This document shows, piece after piece, positions 43,723-53,627 of a stretch of DNA of 64,000 bases; the stretch's first letter is position 1, and each line of letters begins with the position of its first letter. The stretch is from Neorhizobium populisoli. Lineage in GTDB: Bacteria > Pseudomonadota > Alphaproteobacteria > Rhizobiales > Rhizobiaceae. The translations under genes and the position numbers were made by a program. The stretch is from the NCBI RefSeq assembly GCF_019430945.1, contig NZ_JAHYCB010000002.1, forward strand, positions 248,001 to 312,000, in the 5' to 3' direction. Under the pieces are notes generated by a model, which made no database searches, was not told where the DNA came from, and saw only the letters and a list, made by a program, of their open reading frames with translations.

Positions 43723-45624
43723 ATGGGTCACCCCGCTGAACATCACGCTGCCGAAAAGACCAAGGTCCAAGGCCTCTTCGCGCTCGCGCTCGGCTCCATC
43801 GGCGTCGTTTACGGCGATATCGGCACCAGCCCGCTTTATGCATTCCGCGAAGCGCTGAAGCCGATCGCCCATGACGGCGTCACCCAGCTCGAGGTCATCG
43901 GCCTCATCTCGCTGATGATCTGGACGCTGACGATCATCGTCACCTTCAAATACGTGCTGTTCCTGCTGCGCGCCGATAACGACGGCGAAGGTGGCACGCT
44001 GTCGCTGCTCGCCCTGTTGACCAAGGGCGGCAACGGCCATCGCGCATTCCTGATGCTGCTCGGCCTGATCGGCGCAGCACTCTTTCTGGGCGATGCGATG
44101 ATCACGCCGGCTCTATCAGTCATGTCGGCGGTCGAAGGCCTGAAGCTCGTGGCACCGAGCCTGGAACGCGCCGTCCTGCCGGTTTCGGTGGTCATCCTGG
44201 TCGCGCTTTTCGCCATCCAGTCGAAGGGTACCGGTCTCGTCGCGCGCTTCTTCGGCCCGATCACCGCTGTCTGGTTCTTCGTCATGGGGGCGGGCGGTAT
44301 CGCCCATATCTCCGACGACTACAGCATTCTCGCCGCTTTCAACCCGTGGCACGCCATCGAGTTCATGCTGAACGAGAGTTTTACCGGCATTGTCGTTCTG
44401 GGTGCGGTCTTCCTGACCGTCACCGGTGCCGAAGCACTCTATGCCGATCTTGGCCACTTCGGCCGTCGCCCCATTCAGTGGGCGTGGTTCGTGCTTGTTT
44501 TCCCGGCGCTGACGCTGAACTATCTTGGGCAGGGCGCTCTGGTGCTGAAGCATCCGGAAGCCATGGAAAACCCGTTCTACCTGATGTTTCCAGAATGGGC
44601 GCTGCTGCCGGTTGTCATTCTGGCGACTGCCGCGACCATCATCGCCAGCCAGGCCGTCATTACCGGCGCCTTCTCGCTGGTGCGTCAGGCGATCCATCTC
44701 GGTTATCTGCCGCGCATGCAGATCCTGTTTACCTCCGAGACCAATACCGGGCAGATCTTCCTGCCTTCGGTCAACACGCTGCTGCTGGTCGGCGTCATCG
44801 CCCTGGTCCTCGGCTTCGAAAGTTCGGATGCGCTCGCCACCGCTTATGGCATCTCGGTGACTGGCGCGATGGTCGTCACCACGCTGATGGCCTTCGAATT
44901 CGTGCGCGTAAAATGGAAATGGCCGCAGGGGCTGGCCATCGGCGCATTGGCGCCGCTGCTGGCACTCGAACTGGTTTTCCTCGGCGCCAACCTTCTGAAA
45001 ATCCATGACGGCGGCTGGGTGCCGGTCATGCTGGCGATCGTTTTCACCATCACTATGCTGACCTGGCGCCGCGGCACGGGCATTCTCTTCGAAAAGACCC
45101 GCCGCATCGACGTGCCGCTCGCGACCTTCATTCCGATGGTGGAAAAGAAGAGCGACCACGCGCCGGTTTCCGTCCCAGGTGTCGCGATCTTCCTGACCAG
45201 CGACCCGGAAACCGCGCCGGCAGCACTTCTCCACAACATCAAGCACAATCACGTTCTGCACGAAAAGAACGTCATCCTGACGATCATTACCGTCAGCAAG
45301 CCGCGCGTTTCGCTTGAAGAGCGTTACAGGATCGAAAAGCTCTCCGACCGTTTCACCCTGGTCGAACTGCGTTTCGGCTTCATGCAGTCGCACAATGTCT
45401 CCCAGGCGCTCGCCTATCTGAGAAAGACCGGCTTCAAATTCGACATCATGTCGACCTCATTCTATCTCGGCCGTCGCAAACTGGTGCCGGATGCGGCTTC
45501 GGGCATGCCCATGTGGCAGGATCGCCTGTTCATCGCCATGGCGAATACGGCGACCGACCCTTCCGATTACTTCCATCTGCCGGCCAACCGCGTCGTGGAA
45601 CTCGGCTCGCATGTCATCATCTGA
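43723..45624 (+). CDS. kup: Low-affinity potassium transport system protein Kup
   Basis: 633 residues, the normal Kup/Trk-independent K+ symporter length. [24 protein letters not shown] (about 24-47) is the Kup signature in helix 1; [18 protein letters not shown] and [17 protein letters not shown] follow. About 12 hydrophobic helices and a C-terminal cytosolic domain (about 480-633) are present. H+/K+ symport at the inner membrane. The ATG at 43723 lies 13 bases after corA without a strong ribosome site, suggesting coupling to corA translation. Confidence 0.95.
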   Translation: MGHPAEHHAAEKTKVQGLFALALGSIGVVYGDIGTSPLYAFREALKPIAHDGVTQLEVIGLISLMIWTLTIIVTFKYVLFLLRADNDGEGGTLSLLALLTKGGNGHRAFLMLLGLIGAALFLGDAMITPALSVMSAVEGLKLVAPSLERAVLPVSVVILVALFAIQSKGTGLVARFFGPITAVWFFVMGAGGIAHISDDYSILAAFNPWHAIEFMLNESFTGIVVLGAVFLTVTGAEALYADLGHFGRRPIQWAWFVLVFPALTLNYLGQGALVLKHPEAMENPFYLMFPEWALLPVVILATAATIIASQAVITGAFSLVRQAIHLGYLPRMQILFTSETNTGQIFLPSVNTLLLVGVIALVLGFESSDALATAYGISVTGAMVVTTLMAFEFVRVKWKWPQGLAIGALAPLLALELVFLGANLLKIHDGGWVPVMLAIVFTITMLTWRRGTGILFEKTRRIDVPLATFIPMVEKKSDHAPVSVPGVAIFLTSDPETAPAALLHNIKHNHVLHEKNVILTIITVSKPRVSLEERYRIEKLSDRFTLVELRFGFMQSHNVSQALAYLRKTGFKFDIMSTSFYLGRRKLVPDAASGMPMWQDRLFIAMANTATDPSDYFHLPANRVVELGSHVII

Positions 45625-45760
45625 GGTGGCCGACGGGCCACACGGGATGCTGACATTTATGTGAAACTGCTGATAAAGCCTGTGTTCCAGGCCTTTCTCA
45701 TGTGAGCGTTAACCGCTCATCAAGGTTAATGAGAGATTTTCACAAGGTCCTTGTTGCCTT

Positions 45761-46966
45761 GTGGAGTTACCGGTTTTGCGTTCGAAGAGCGTTAAGCGTC
45801 GCAAATCCTCTGTTTTCCCGAACGTCGGTGTTCGGCTGAATGCATGGATTTCCCCGGCCGTCTTCGGCCTTGCCTCCTGGCTTGCCTTTCCGTCCGCTCC
45901 CGCGCACGGGGATCTTTCCGACCTTTTGACCGGCTTCAACGGTGCCAAACAGTGGCGCATGATGCTGATCGACTCGCCGGCCGGCTCCATCCATCAGGCC
46001 TCCCTCGCTTTCCCGGGCGCCCGCAATGCCTTCTCAGGCAATGCCGGTCTCCAGCTTGCCGACGGCCGCAAGATCGCTCTCGTCGATGAGAACAAGACGC
46101 CCGATCCGCGCCCCGACGAGGAGAGGGTGAACCGCGCCGAGAAGAAGGGCCGCATCGTTTCGGTCGAGCCGATGCTGCCGCCAAAAGCCTTCACGGCCGG
46201 CTCGGTGCTGGACAGGCAGAGCTCGCTGACCTTGCCGGTTGAAGATAAGGACGCGATGACCGCCTTCCTCCGCCCGGGCAAGAACGACGAGCCGATTGAG
46301 ATGGCGTCCTTCTATTTCCGCAGAGACGAGCCGAAACCGGCCGAAGGCGATCTCATGCCGATGATCGCCGAGCTGATCAATAATCCGACCGCCGATGTGC
46401 TCGCTACCGCCTATGCCGAACCGGCGCCGGATTTCGCGCGGCAATCGCCTTTCGATGCGCTCCTGAATGAAAAGCCGAAGCCTGGCCGCTTCATTCCGCC
46501 GATCGGTGCGGATGATCATGCTTGGGCCGCCACCCCGCTGCCGGTGGATTCGTTCTCCGCCAAGCAGCAGCAATGCCTCGCCTCCGGCATCTATTTCGAA
46601 TCGCGCGGCGAATCCGCCCGTGGTCAGGCGGCGGTGGCACAGGTTATCCTCAACCGCGTTCGCAATCCGTCCTATCCGAAGACGATCTGCGACGTGGTTT
46701 ATCAGAACGAAGACTGGCGTAACCGCTGCCAGTTCTCCTTTGCCTGCGATAATATCGCGGACCGGGTGCGCTCCGAATATCACTGGACGATGGCCCGCGA
46801 AGTGGCAATGGCGGTGACGGCTGGCAAGATCTGGCTGCCGGAAGTCGGTTCCGCTACACATTATCATGCAGCCTATGTTCATCCCTCCTGGGCGCGCACC
46901 ATGAAGAAGGTCGGCCGCATCGGTCTGCATATCTTCTACCGCACCTATGGCGGCGGCTGGAGCTGA
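45761..46966 (+). CDS. SleB-type cell wall hydrolase
   Basis: 401 residues. An N-terminal hydrophobic segment (AWISPAVFGLASWLAFPSAPAHG, about 28-50) is a signal or anchor. The middle is a Pro/Asp-rich low-complexity region. The C-terminal Hydrolase_2/SleB domain (about 270-401; CLASGIYFESRGESARGQAAVAQVILNRVRNPSYPKTICDVVYQ...) has the Glu in YFESRGE that is the proposed catalytic residue. It is related to the spore cortex enzyme SleB; in rhizobia it probably remodels peptidoglycan. The first codon is GTG (45761) and TTG at 45776 is an alternative. Confidence 0.87.
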   Translation: MELPVLRSKSVKRRKSSVFPNVGVRLNAWISPAVFGLASWLAFPSAPAHGDLSDLLTGFNGAKQWRMMLIDSPAGSIHQASLAFPGARNAFSGNAGLQLADGRKIALVDENKTPDPRPDEERVNRAEKKGRIVSVEPMLPPKAFTAGSVLDRQSSLTLPVEDKDAMTAFLRPGKNDEPIEMASFYFRRDEPKPAEGDLMPMIAELINNPTADVLATAYAEPAPDFARQSPFDALLNEKPKPGRFIPPIGADDHAWAATPLPVDSFSAKQQQCLASGIYFESRGESARGQAAVAQVILNRVRNPSYPKTICDVVYQNEDWRNRCQFSFACDNIADRVRSEYHWTMAREVAMAVTAGKIWLPEVGSATHYHAAYVHPSWARTMKKVGRIGLHIFYRTYGGGWS

Positions 46967-47090
46967 CGAGCCGCATTCCGCCGATTGGCCCGCTGATTCC
47001 CGCGACAGTTTTACCCGATCCCGGTTGCGTGGCGAATAAGTCGCTGATTTTATTCGGTTAATTTAGCTCAAACGAACGCCCTGCAACGCC

Positions 47091-47119
47091 TTGACTATAG
47101 GGGCGGTCAAAACTATGTT
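47091..47119 (+). promoter_or_regulatory. Sigma-70 promoter of the F0 ATP synthase operon
   Basis: TTGACT (47091-47096), 17-base spacer, TATGTT (47114-47119), 105 bases before the atpI start. The -35 matches 5 of 6 bases. Confidence 0.6.
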
Positions 47120-47224
47120 GCGCGCGACTTGAAAGCGGGCCGGAAGGCGCGAAATCCCTCGTTAGTTGCCCATTTGGGCGGTTGAAGGGCTTCCGGGGCG
47201 GAGGCTTGAAGAGGGAAGACGCAA

Positions 47225-47584
47225 ATGACGGATGATCGTGACGATAGTCTGGAAGAGCGCCGTCGGCGCCTGTCTACCGAACTGGCGGGCAGGAAAGCTG
47301 AAGACGCGGCAGAGGCGAAGAGGGACGCACAATCTGAGGAAAGCCGCAAGGGCATGGCCCTCGGGCTGAAGATTTCCTCGGAGTTCATCTCCGCGATCGC
47401 TGTTGGTGCGATTTTGGGCTTTCTTCTTGACCGTTTTGCCGGTACGTCGCCTTGGGGATTGATCGTTTTCCTTCTCCTTGGTTTCTGCGCCGGTGTGCTG
47501 AATGTGCTTCGCACGGTGGGAATGGTGGCTCCGTCGCCTTTCTCCCAGCAAGCCGCCAAAGATAAGAAGCGGGACGGCCTCTAG
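47225..47584 (+). CDS. atpI: ATP synthase protein I
   Basis: 119 residues. A charged N-terminal half (DDSLEERRRRLSTEL) precedes two membrane helices (SSEFISAIAVGAILGFLLDRF and GLIVFLLLGFCAGVLNVLRTV), as in AtpI, an assembly helper that assists c-ring formation. First gene of the F0 operon, 54 bases before atpB. Confidence 0.9.
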   Translation: MTDDRDDSLEERRRRLSTELAGRKAEDAAEAKRDAQSEESRKGMALGLKISSEFISAIAVGAILGFLLDRFAGTSPWGLIVFLLLGFCAGVLNVLRTVGMVAPSPFSQQAAKDKKRDGL

Positions 47585-47638
47585 GTCGTTGCATGTGAAT
47601 AGGTGCCGCCTCGCGCGGCGAAGGATAAGAGGTAGACG

Positions 47639-48391
47639 GTGTCAAACGATCCGATCCATCAGTTCCAGATCAGCAAGATCGTTCCGATCGAGGTCGGCGG
47701 CATCGATTTCTCCTTTACCAATGCTTCTCTTTTCATGGTCGCCACCGTGGCTTGTGCCGCCGGCTTCCTTTATTTCGCAACCTCGCAGCGTGGCCTCATC
47801 CCGGGCCGGGCGCAGTCGGTTGCCGAAATGTCCTATGAATTCATTGCCGGCATGCTGCGCGAAGGTGCGGGAAGCCATGGCATGAAATTCTTCCCGTTCG
47901 TCTTCTCGCTGTTCATGTTCGTGCTGACCGCGAACCTGCTCGGCATGTTCCCTTACTTCTATACGATCACCAGCCAGATCATCGTCACCTTTGCATTGGC
48001 GGTCTTGGTCATCGGCACCGTGGTCGTTTACGGCTTCTACAAGCACGGCACGCATTTCCTGCAGATCTTCGTGCCGAGCGGCGTTCCCGGCATTCTTCTG
48101 CCGCTGGTATCGACCATCGAAGTCATCTCGTTCCTGTCCCGCCCGATTTCGCTGTCCGTTCGTCTTTTCGCGAACATGCTGGCCGGCCATATCACGCTCA
48201 AGGTCTTCGCAGGCTTCGTCGCCTCGCTCGGCACCATGGGCGCGCTCGGCATCGGCGGTGCAGTCCTGCCTCTCATCATGACCGTCGCCTTGACCGGTCT
48301 CGAATTCCTGGTCGCCTTCCTCCAGGCCTACGTCTTTGCGGTACTGACTTGCATGTACCTCAACGATGCGGTCCATCCGGGCGGGCACTAA
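47639..48391 (+). CDS. atpB: F0F1 ATP synthase subunit a
   Basis: 250 residues, 5-6 membrane helices. It forms the proton half-channels against the c-ring. [18 protein letters not shown] (about 180-197) holds the essential Arg in [12 protein letters not shown], and [24 protein letters not shown] is the terminal helix. GTG start at 47639 with GAGG upstream. Confidence 0.96.
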   Translation: MSNDPIHQFQISKIVPIEVGGIDFSFTNASLFMVATVACAAGFLYFATSQRGLIPGRAQSVAEMSYEFIAGMLREGAGSHGMKFFPFVFSLFMFVLTANLLGMFPYFYTITSQIIVTFALAVLVIGTVVVYGFYKHGTHFLQIFVPSGVPGILLPLVSTIEVISFLSRPISLSVRLFANMLAGHITLKVFAGFVASLGTMGALGIGGAVLPLIMTVALTGLEFLVAFLQAYVFAVLTCMYLNDAVHPGGH

Positions 48392-48457
48392 GAATAACGA
48401 CATTGGCGTCCTGGGCGTCAGTCTATAGCCGCAACAACCATTTCGAAGGAGTTTCTC

Positions 48458-48685
48458 ATGGAAGCGGAAGCAGCAAAGTTCATCGGTGCAGGTCTGGCTT
48501 GCTTTGGCATGGCTGGTACGGCCCTCGGCCTCGGCAACATCTTCGGCAACTACCTCTCGGGCGCTCTGCGTAACCCGTCTGCCGCTGACAGCCAGTTCGG
48601 TCGTCTGGTATTCGGCTTCGCCGTTACGGAAGCTCTGGGCATCTTCTCGCTGCTCATCGCTCTCCTGCTCCTGTTCGCAGTCTGA
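48458..48685 (+). CDS. atpE: F0F1 ATP synthase subunit c
   Basis: 75 residues, two helices joined by a polar loop (ALRNPSAAD). [23 protein letters not shown] carries the proton-binding carboxylate in TEALG (Glu58). [21 protein letters not shown] is the glycine-rich first helix. A good GGAG site lies upstream. Confidence 0.97.
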   Translation: MEAEAAKFIGAGLACFGMAGTALGLGNIFGNYLSGALRNPSAADSQFGRLVFGFAVTEALGIFSLLIALLLLFAV

Positions 48686-48782
48686 TACCTGCCAGGATAT
48701 GGATCGCGGCCGCTTTTCTTGAGTGGCCGTGATCCTTCGCATTTGGAATACACCTGCCCGCCTTGGGTACTTGGAGGTGATG

Positions 48783-49394
48783 ATGTTCGTGACCTCGGCA
48801 TATGCGCAGACCGCGCCGGCCGCTACAGACCCGCATGCCGCGCCCGCAGGCGAAGTGCATACCGAAACCGGCGCTGCCCATGGTGGCGAGCACGGTGGCG
48901 GTGTTTTCCCGCCCTTCGACTCGACGCATTTCTCGTCGCAGCTCCTGTGGCTCGTCATCACCTTCGGCCTCTTCTATCTTCTGATGAAGAAGGTCATCGT
49001 TCCTCGCGTCGGCGGTATTCTCGAACACCGCCACGACAGGATCGCTCAGGATCTCGACGAAGCCGCCCGCCTCAAGGCTGAGGCCGACGCTGCCGTCGAA
49101 ACCTATGAAAAGGAACTGGCTTCTGCCCGTTCCAAGGCAAATTCGATCGCCGAAACTGCCCGCGAAGCTGCAAAAACCAAGGCTGCTGCCGATCGCACTG
49201 CGATCGAAGCGGAACTGGCTGCCAAGCTTTCGGCCGCGGAAGCCCGTATCGGCGAGATCAAGACCGCTGCTTTCGCGCAGGTCGGCCAGATCGCCGAGGA
49301 AACCGCGTCTGCCGTCGTCGATCAGCTGATCGGCGCCAAGGCGACCGGCGACGACATCAAGGCTGCGGTTGCAGCCGCGAAGACGGAGGCCTGA
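48783..49394 (+). CDS. atpF2: F0F1 ATP synthase subunit b'
   Basis: 203 residues. One membrane helix ([30 protein letters not shown], about 54-83) precedes a long charged coiled coil. The N-terminal 50 residues are Ala/Gly/His-rich ([14 protein letters not shown]), typical of the alphaproteobacterial b' subunit. It forms the heterodimeric peripheral stalk with subunit b, encoded 4 bases downstream. Start at 48783 has GGAGG at 5 bases; ATG at 48780 is adjacent. Confidence 0.92.
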   Translation: MFVTSAYAQTAPAATDPHAAPAGEVHTETGAAHGGEHGGGVFPPFDSTHFSSQLLWLVITFGLFYLLMKKVIVPRVGGILEHRHDRIAQDLDEAARLKAEADAAVETYEKELASARSKANSIAETAREAAKTKAAADRTAIEAELAAKLSAAEARIGEIKTAAFAQVGQIAEETASAVVDQLIGAKATGDDIKAAVAAAKTEA

Positions 49395-49398
49395 TCCG

Positions 49399-49884
49399 AT
49401 GGCATTTGATGCAACATTCTTTGCCCTCGTCGGCCTCGTTCTTTTCCTCGCGCTGATCGTGTACCTCAAGGTACCGGGCATGATGGCGAAGTCGCTCGAC
49501 GAACGTGCGAACAATATCCGCAAGGAACTCGACGAAGCCAAGCGCCTGCGCGAAGAAGCCCAGGCCCTGCTCGCCGAATACCAGCGCAAGCGCAAGGAAG
49601 CCGAAGCGGAAGCAGCCCAGATCGTTGCCGCCGCCGAACGTGAAGCTGCAGCGCTCACCGCCGAAGCCAAGCAGAAGACGGAGGAATTCGTCGCCCGCCG
49701 CAACGCGCTGTCCGAGCAGAAGATCAAGCAGGCCGAAGCCGACGCCATCGGCGCCGTCCGTGCCGCTGCCGTCGATCTCGCGATCGCCGCTGCCGAGCGG
49801 GTCATTTCGGCCAAGACCGACACCTCCACCCAGGATGCCCTGTTCAAGGACGCCGTCGGCAAGGTGCAGTCTCGCCTGAACTGA
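49399..49884 (+). CDS. atpF: F0F1 ATP synthase subunit b
   Basis: 161 residues. N-terminal membrane helix (FDATFFALVGLVLFLALIVYLKVPGM) then a long coiled coil rich in Ala, Glu and Lys (EAEAEAAQIVAAAEREAAAL). Stalk partner of b'. Last gene of the I-a-c-b'-b F0 operon and followed by a strong terminator. The F1 genes are elsewhere, as usual in rhizobia. Confidence 0.95.
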   Translation: MAFDATFFALVGLVLFLALIVYLKVPGMMAKSLDERANNIRKELDEAKRLREEAQALLAEYQRKRKEAEAEAAQIVAAAEREAAALTAEAKQKTEEFVARRNALSEQKIKQAEADAIGAVRAAAVDLAIAAAERVISAKTDTSTQDALFKDAVGKVQSRLN

Positions 49885-49903
49885 TTTGATCAGACAGAGA
49901 TTT

Positions 49904-49934
49904 AAAAAGGCCGGGGCAAAACCCCGACCTTTTT
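49904..49934 (+). terminator. F0 operon terminator
   Basis: AAAAAGG-c-CGGGG with CCCCG-a-CCTTTTT: stem 49904-49916 with 49922-49934, 5-base loop, ending in TTTTT. It lies 19 bases after the atpF stop. Confidence 0.92.
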
Positions 49935-49959
49935 GTTCTGGTTGACAGGAGGATCGCGG

Positions 49960-50719
49960 ATGGCTTTGATCGGTGGAAATCTGTCGCGGGAACAGGCGCT
50001 ATCCCTGACCGGGCGGTTCCTCGCAGAACGCTTTGCCGATGCCGACTTCGCTTTCGTGGCCGGCTCGATCATGCGTGGCGCGGGCACTCCGTCTTCCGAT
50101 ATCGACCTCGTGGTTCTCCATTCGGCTCTGCCGAATGCCCATCGCCGGTCGCAGCTTTTCGAAGGCATGCCATTCGAAGCCTTCGTTCGATGGCACGCTC
50201 CGCTGGTTCCTTGAGGCAGATGTGAAGGCAGGACTGCCAGTCCTGATCCGCATGGTGGTGGAGGGCGTGGTGGTCGGCCCACGTCCGCAGCGCGCAGAGG
50301 CGCTGCGCAGCGAAGCGGCCGCTCTCCTGGCCAAGGGCCCGTCACCGCTGGGCCGAGATCAGCTCGACCGGACGCGATATGGCATCTCAAGCTTGCTGGA
50401 AGATCTGGGCGACGAGCGGCCGGATTTCGAACAGGTGGCGATCGGTGCGGCGCTCTATCAGGCACTGGGCGATTTTATCCTGCGCGCCAATGGCCATTGG
50501 TCCGGCTCAGGCAAATGGCTTCCGAGGCAGGTGATGGCCTTCGATGAGACGGTGGGCAACGCATTCACTGCGGCCTTCGATACGCTGTTTCGCGACAGGG
50601 AAGCCAAGCCAGTTCTGGAAATCGCAGAACGGGTCCTCGCACCTTATGGCGGGTTTCTGTTTGATGGCTATCGTGCCGACGCGCCGGCGGAATGGCGGCG
50701 GGAAAAGCCCGACGTCTGA
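49960..50719 (+). pseudogene. Nucleotidyltransferase-domain protein disrupted by a frameshift
   Basis: Two consecutive reading frames together encode one protein. The first (49960 to a stop at 50214) starts with AGGAGG upstream and carries the nucleotidyltransferase motif AGSIMRGAGTPSSDIDLVVLHS (GSxxxGxxxxxSDIDL). Near 50188 the similarity moves to the next frame, which runs to 50719 (FDGTLRWFLEADVKAG..., then a C-terminal all-helical region). The base at 50188 is left over, so two bases appear to be missing, or one extra is present. The N-terminal catalytic Asp pair is intact but the rest is out of frame. This may be a real inactivation or a sequencing error. Confidence 0.72.
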
Positions 50720-50812
50720 GCGTCGTTGTCGTTTCCGCCGAAATCCGGGGAAGGGAGAGCCGGTAAGGCCGAGATTCTTCGCCCATGGATGCGAGACAAA
50801 GCAAGCGAAATA

Positions 50813-51481
50813 TCAGCCCTCCGGCATGATATCCTTCTTGAGAGGTCGAAAGCTCATCCGGTGCAGTGAGCAAGGGCCATGTTTCTCGATGCCGGCTCTA
50901 TGTTGTGCTGTGCCGTAGCCGGCGTGGTTGGCAAAGCCATAGGCCGGGAAAACGAGATGAGCGCGGGTCATCATCCGGTCGCGGGTCACTTTGGCAATGA
51001 TCGAAGCGGCGGCGATGGAAACGGAGCGGGCATCGCCCTTGATGACGGCCTTGCCGGGGCAACAGAGGCCCTGCGGCACGTCCCGGCCATCGGCCAGCAC
51101 ATAGGCAGGCGTCACCGAGAGACCGGCCACGGCGCGGCGCATGGCATCGAGGCTGGCACGCAGAATGTTGCGTTCGTCGATATGGCGCGGACCGGAGGCT
51201 GCGATCGAAACCTCGGCCGTCGCCATGATGGCTTCGAACAGCACCTCGCGCTGGTTCGCCGTCAGCTGCTTGGAATCGTTGAGGCCGTCGGGAATATTGT
51301 CCGGATCGAGGATCACCGCTGCGGCGACGACAGGCCCCGCCAGCGGCCCGCGGCCTGCCTCATCCGTGCCGGCGACCGGCCAATGCCCGGCCTTGCGGGC
51401 CAGAAGCTCCAGGCTGAAATCCGGAACGAGCGGCAGGTCTTCAAAAAGCTTCGGAGAATCGGGTGGCGTGCGAGGCAACAT
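50813..51481 (-). CDS. rnhB: Ribonuclease HII
   Basis: 222 residues. It removes ribonucleotides from DNA and RNA primers. Signature motifs: [21 protein letters not shown] (about 36-56, DEAGRG with two catalytic acidic residues), LNDSKQL (about 66-72), and KVTRDRMM with catalytic Asp (about 170-180). Start at 51481 gives the family N-terminus; the open frame is longer but unlike RNase HII. It is downstream of the radical SAM gene on the same strand. Confidence 0.94.
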   Translation of the reverse strand: MLPRTPPDSPKLFEDLPLVPDFSLELLARKAGHWPVAGTDEAGRGPLAGPVVAAAVILDPDNIPDGLNDSKQLTANQREVLFEAIMATAEVSIAASGPRHIDERNILRASLDAMRRAVAGLSVTPAYVLADGRDVPQGLCCPGKAVIKGDARSVSIAAASIIAKVTRDRMMTRAHLVFPAYGFANHAGYGTAQHRAGIEKHGPCSLHRMSFRPLKKDIMPEG

Positions 51482-51812
51482 GGCGGCAACCTCGCACGCC
51501 CACCCGACCTCCTGCAACCCCCGGCTAGGACGATGCGGCGTCGTATCCACCGGGGGCGGCGGTGGAACCGGGGAACATTTCGGCGCGAGGGGACAGGACG
51601 GCGGCGCGCCGAAAATCACAACATGTCGCGCAAAGTGGGTCGTGGTTTTGCGAGAACGACATGCGATAACAAGGCGCCAAAGCGCATGAGCAGCGCTTCG
51701 GAATTCTAAAAGGCTTGGGCATCATGCCCGATCAAAACCTGCGGGAGCCGTCATCCTCTGGCGGCGGGATGCCGGTGCCCCATGCAGGTGGCTGGAGGTG
51801 CAGGGTGCCACC
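51482..51812. other. Intergenic region between the radical SAM gene and rnhB
   Basis: 331 bases with no supported gene; open frames here lack ribosome sites and similarity. A short palindrome GGGCAT-C-ATGCCC (51717-51729) is visible, extendable by TT/A on the flanks. The rnhB promoter presumably lies here. Confidence 0.4.
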
Positions 51813-52970
51813 TCAGAGCAGCGAGAGCTGGATGCCCCCACCATCCGGGCGGATGAACATGTCGTCGCGCATCGGCAGGCCACGGCGCACCAGGCCGAGC
51901 CGTTTTGTGGCCATTTCGAAACGCCGGCCGATCTGCCAGGCATAAGGGCCGGAGCCCTTCATCCGCTTGCTCCATTCGGCATCGTAATCCTTGCCGCCGC
52001 GCATCGAGCGCACCAGCGACATCACATGCCGGTAGCGATCCGGATAGTTCTGCAGCAGCCAGTCACGGAAAAGCGGAGCGACCTCAAGCGGCAGGCGCAA
52101 CAGAACATAACTTGCCTCCAACGCGCCGGCCGCATGGCCGGCTTCGAGAATGCGCTCTATCTCATGGTCGTTCAACGCTGGAATGATGGGCGACACCATG
52201 ACCGCCGTCGGAATACCGGCATCGGTCAGCGCCTTGATGGCGTCCAGGCGCTTGGGAGGGGTCGAGGCGCGCGGCTCCATGCTGCGGGCGAGCTTGCGGT
52301 CGAGCGTGGTGACTGAAATACCCACCTTGGCGAGGCCTTTGGAAGCCATGTCGGCGAGGATATCGATATCGCGCATGATCATCGCCGACTTGGTGACGAT
52401 CGCGACCGGGTGATTGGCCTTCTGCAACACCTCGAGGATCTGCCGCATGATGCGCCATTCCTTTTCGACCGGCTGATATGGATCGGTATTGGTGCCGATC
52501 GCGATGGCGCGCACCTTGTAATCCGGCTTGCTCAGTTCGCGTTCGAGCAGCTTCGGCACGTCGGGTTTGACGAAAAGTTTGGATTCGAAATCGAGACCCG
52601 GCGACAGGCCCATATAGCTGTGGGTCGGTCTGGCGAAACAATAAATGCAGCCATGCTCGCAGCCGCGATAGGGATTGATCGAACGGTCGAAGGAGATATC
52701 CGGTGACTCATTGCGGGTGATCGCCGTGCGCGGTTTTTCCACCTGCACTTCGGTCCTGAACGGCTCCAGTTCCTCAAGGCTCTGCCAGCCATCGTCGAAG
52801 GCTTCGCGGCGCTCCTCCTCGAAACGGCCGCTTGGATTGAGCCCCGCACCGCGCCCGCGGCGGCGATCGACATCGATCCGCAGGCCGGACGCCTTGACCA
52901 GCGCATCGGCAATATCCGCCGTATGAGCAGGCGCTAACGCGTCCTGCCGCAAATGGGACAGCTCGTTCAT
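51813..52970 (-). CDS. PA0069-family radical SAM protein
   Basis: 385 residues. The radical SAM cluster motif CEHGCIYC (CxxxCxxC, about residues 104-111) lies in NPYRGCEHGCIYCFARPTHSY, the sequence typical of this spore-photoproduct-lyase-like family. The TIM-barrel body has AIGTNTDPYQPVEKEWRIMRQIL and SPIIPALNDHEIERILEAG. Reaction and substrate are unknown. The N-terminus (LRIDVDRRRGRGAGLNPSGRFE) has the usual RGxG motif. Preceded by GAGC(A/C)CC-poor site; start chosen by similarity. Confidence 0.9.
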   Translation of the reverse strand: MNELSHLRQDALAPAHTADIADALVKASGLRIDVDRRRGRGAGLNPSGRFEEERREAFDDGWQSLEELEPFRTEVQVEKPRTAITRNESPDISFDRSINPYRGCEHGCIYCFARPTHSYMGLSPGLDFESKLFVKPDVPKLLERELSKPDYKVRAIAIGTNTDPYQPVEKEWRIMRQILEVLQKANHPVAIVTKSAMIMRDIDILADMASKGLAKVGISVTTLDRKLARSMEPRASTPPKRLDAIKALTDAGIPTAVMVSPIIPALNDHEIERILEAGHAAGALEASYVLLRLPLEVAPLFRDWLLQNYPDRYRHVMSLVRSMRGGKDYDAEWSKRMKGSGPYAWQIGRRFEMATKRLGLVRRGLPMRDDMFIRPDGGGIQLSLL

Positions 52971-53093
52971 TGGGTGCTCCTGACGAGGAATTCTCCCCGC
53001 TCTCGATGATTAAATTCCTAGCGCCAAAATAAGAACATTGCAAGAACAAAAATCGCGATACAGTTTGTGGCATTCCCTGTTGCAATGCGATAA

Positions 53094-53621
53094 ATGTCAG
53101 GGATGCTGACTGTCATAATGGAATGCCGCGACAAGGAATCCGAACTGGCCCAGACGCTTTCCGTGCTGGTTTCCGGCGCCGTGGAAGGCCTGGTGAGCGA
53201 CGTGGTGGTGCTGGATCACGGCTCCCGCGACGGCTCGTCGCGCGTCGCCGATGCAGCCGGCTGCCGTTTCCATACCCATTGGGATATCAAGGACATATTG
53301 CGCAGTGCGCGCGGCGAATGGCTGCTTCTGGTCGAGCCCGGCGCACGCCTGCAGAGCGGCTGGATCGAAGAGGTGATGGAATATATCGCGCTGAACAGGC
53401 AGCCGGCCAGGTTTGCGCCGTCGCGCACCTACAAGCGGCCGTTCCTCAAGCGCATCGGTCGCACTGCGCCGCCGTTGGAATGTGGCCTGCTGATCCAGAA
53501 GAAGCAGGCGATAGCGCTCGCCAAGTCCGGCATGAATCTGGAAACCTTGGCCCAAGGCCACAAGGTATCAAAGCTCGCCAGCGAGATGATTCCCGCCTGG
53601 GTCGCGGCCTCGATCCGCTAA
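53094..53621 (+). CDS. Glycosyltransferase family 2-like protein
   Basis: 175 residues. TVIMECRDKESELAQTLSVLVSGAVEGLVSDVVVLDHGSRDGSSRVADAAGC has the GT2 pattern (nucleotide-binding strand, then an LDHGSRDGS motif in place of DDGSxDGT), and GEWLLLVEPGARL resembles the DxD strand but with EPG. Missing the canonical DxD metal motif, it may be inactive or a divergent member. It is conserved next to moaB in rhizobia. Converges with moaB (6 bases between). Confidence 0.7.
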   Translation: MSGMLTVIMECRDKESELAQTLSVLVSGAVEGLVSDVVVLDHGSRDGSSRVADAAGCRFHTHWDIKDILRSARGEWLLLVEPGARLQSGWIEEVMEYIALNRQPARFAPSRTYKRPFLKRIGRTAPPLECGLLIQKKQAIALAKSGMNLETLAQGHKVSKLASEMIPAWVAASIR

Positions 53622-53627
53622 CGGCGA

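Noticed and set aside
45700..45735. GTTAACC/GGTTAAT pair upstream of the SleB gene as a CtrA site
   Set aside because: The two TTAA elements are 13 bases apart, not 7, so only half-sites remain.
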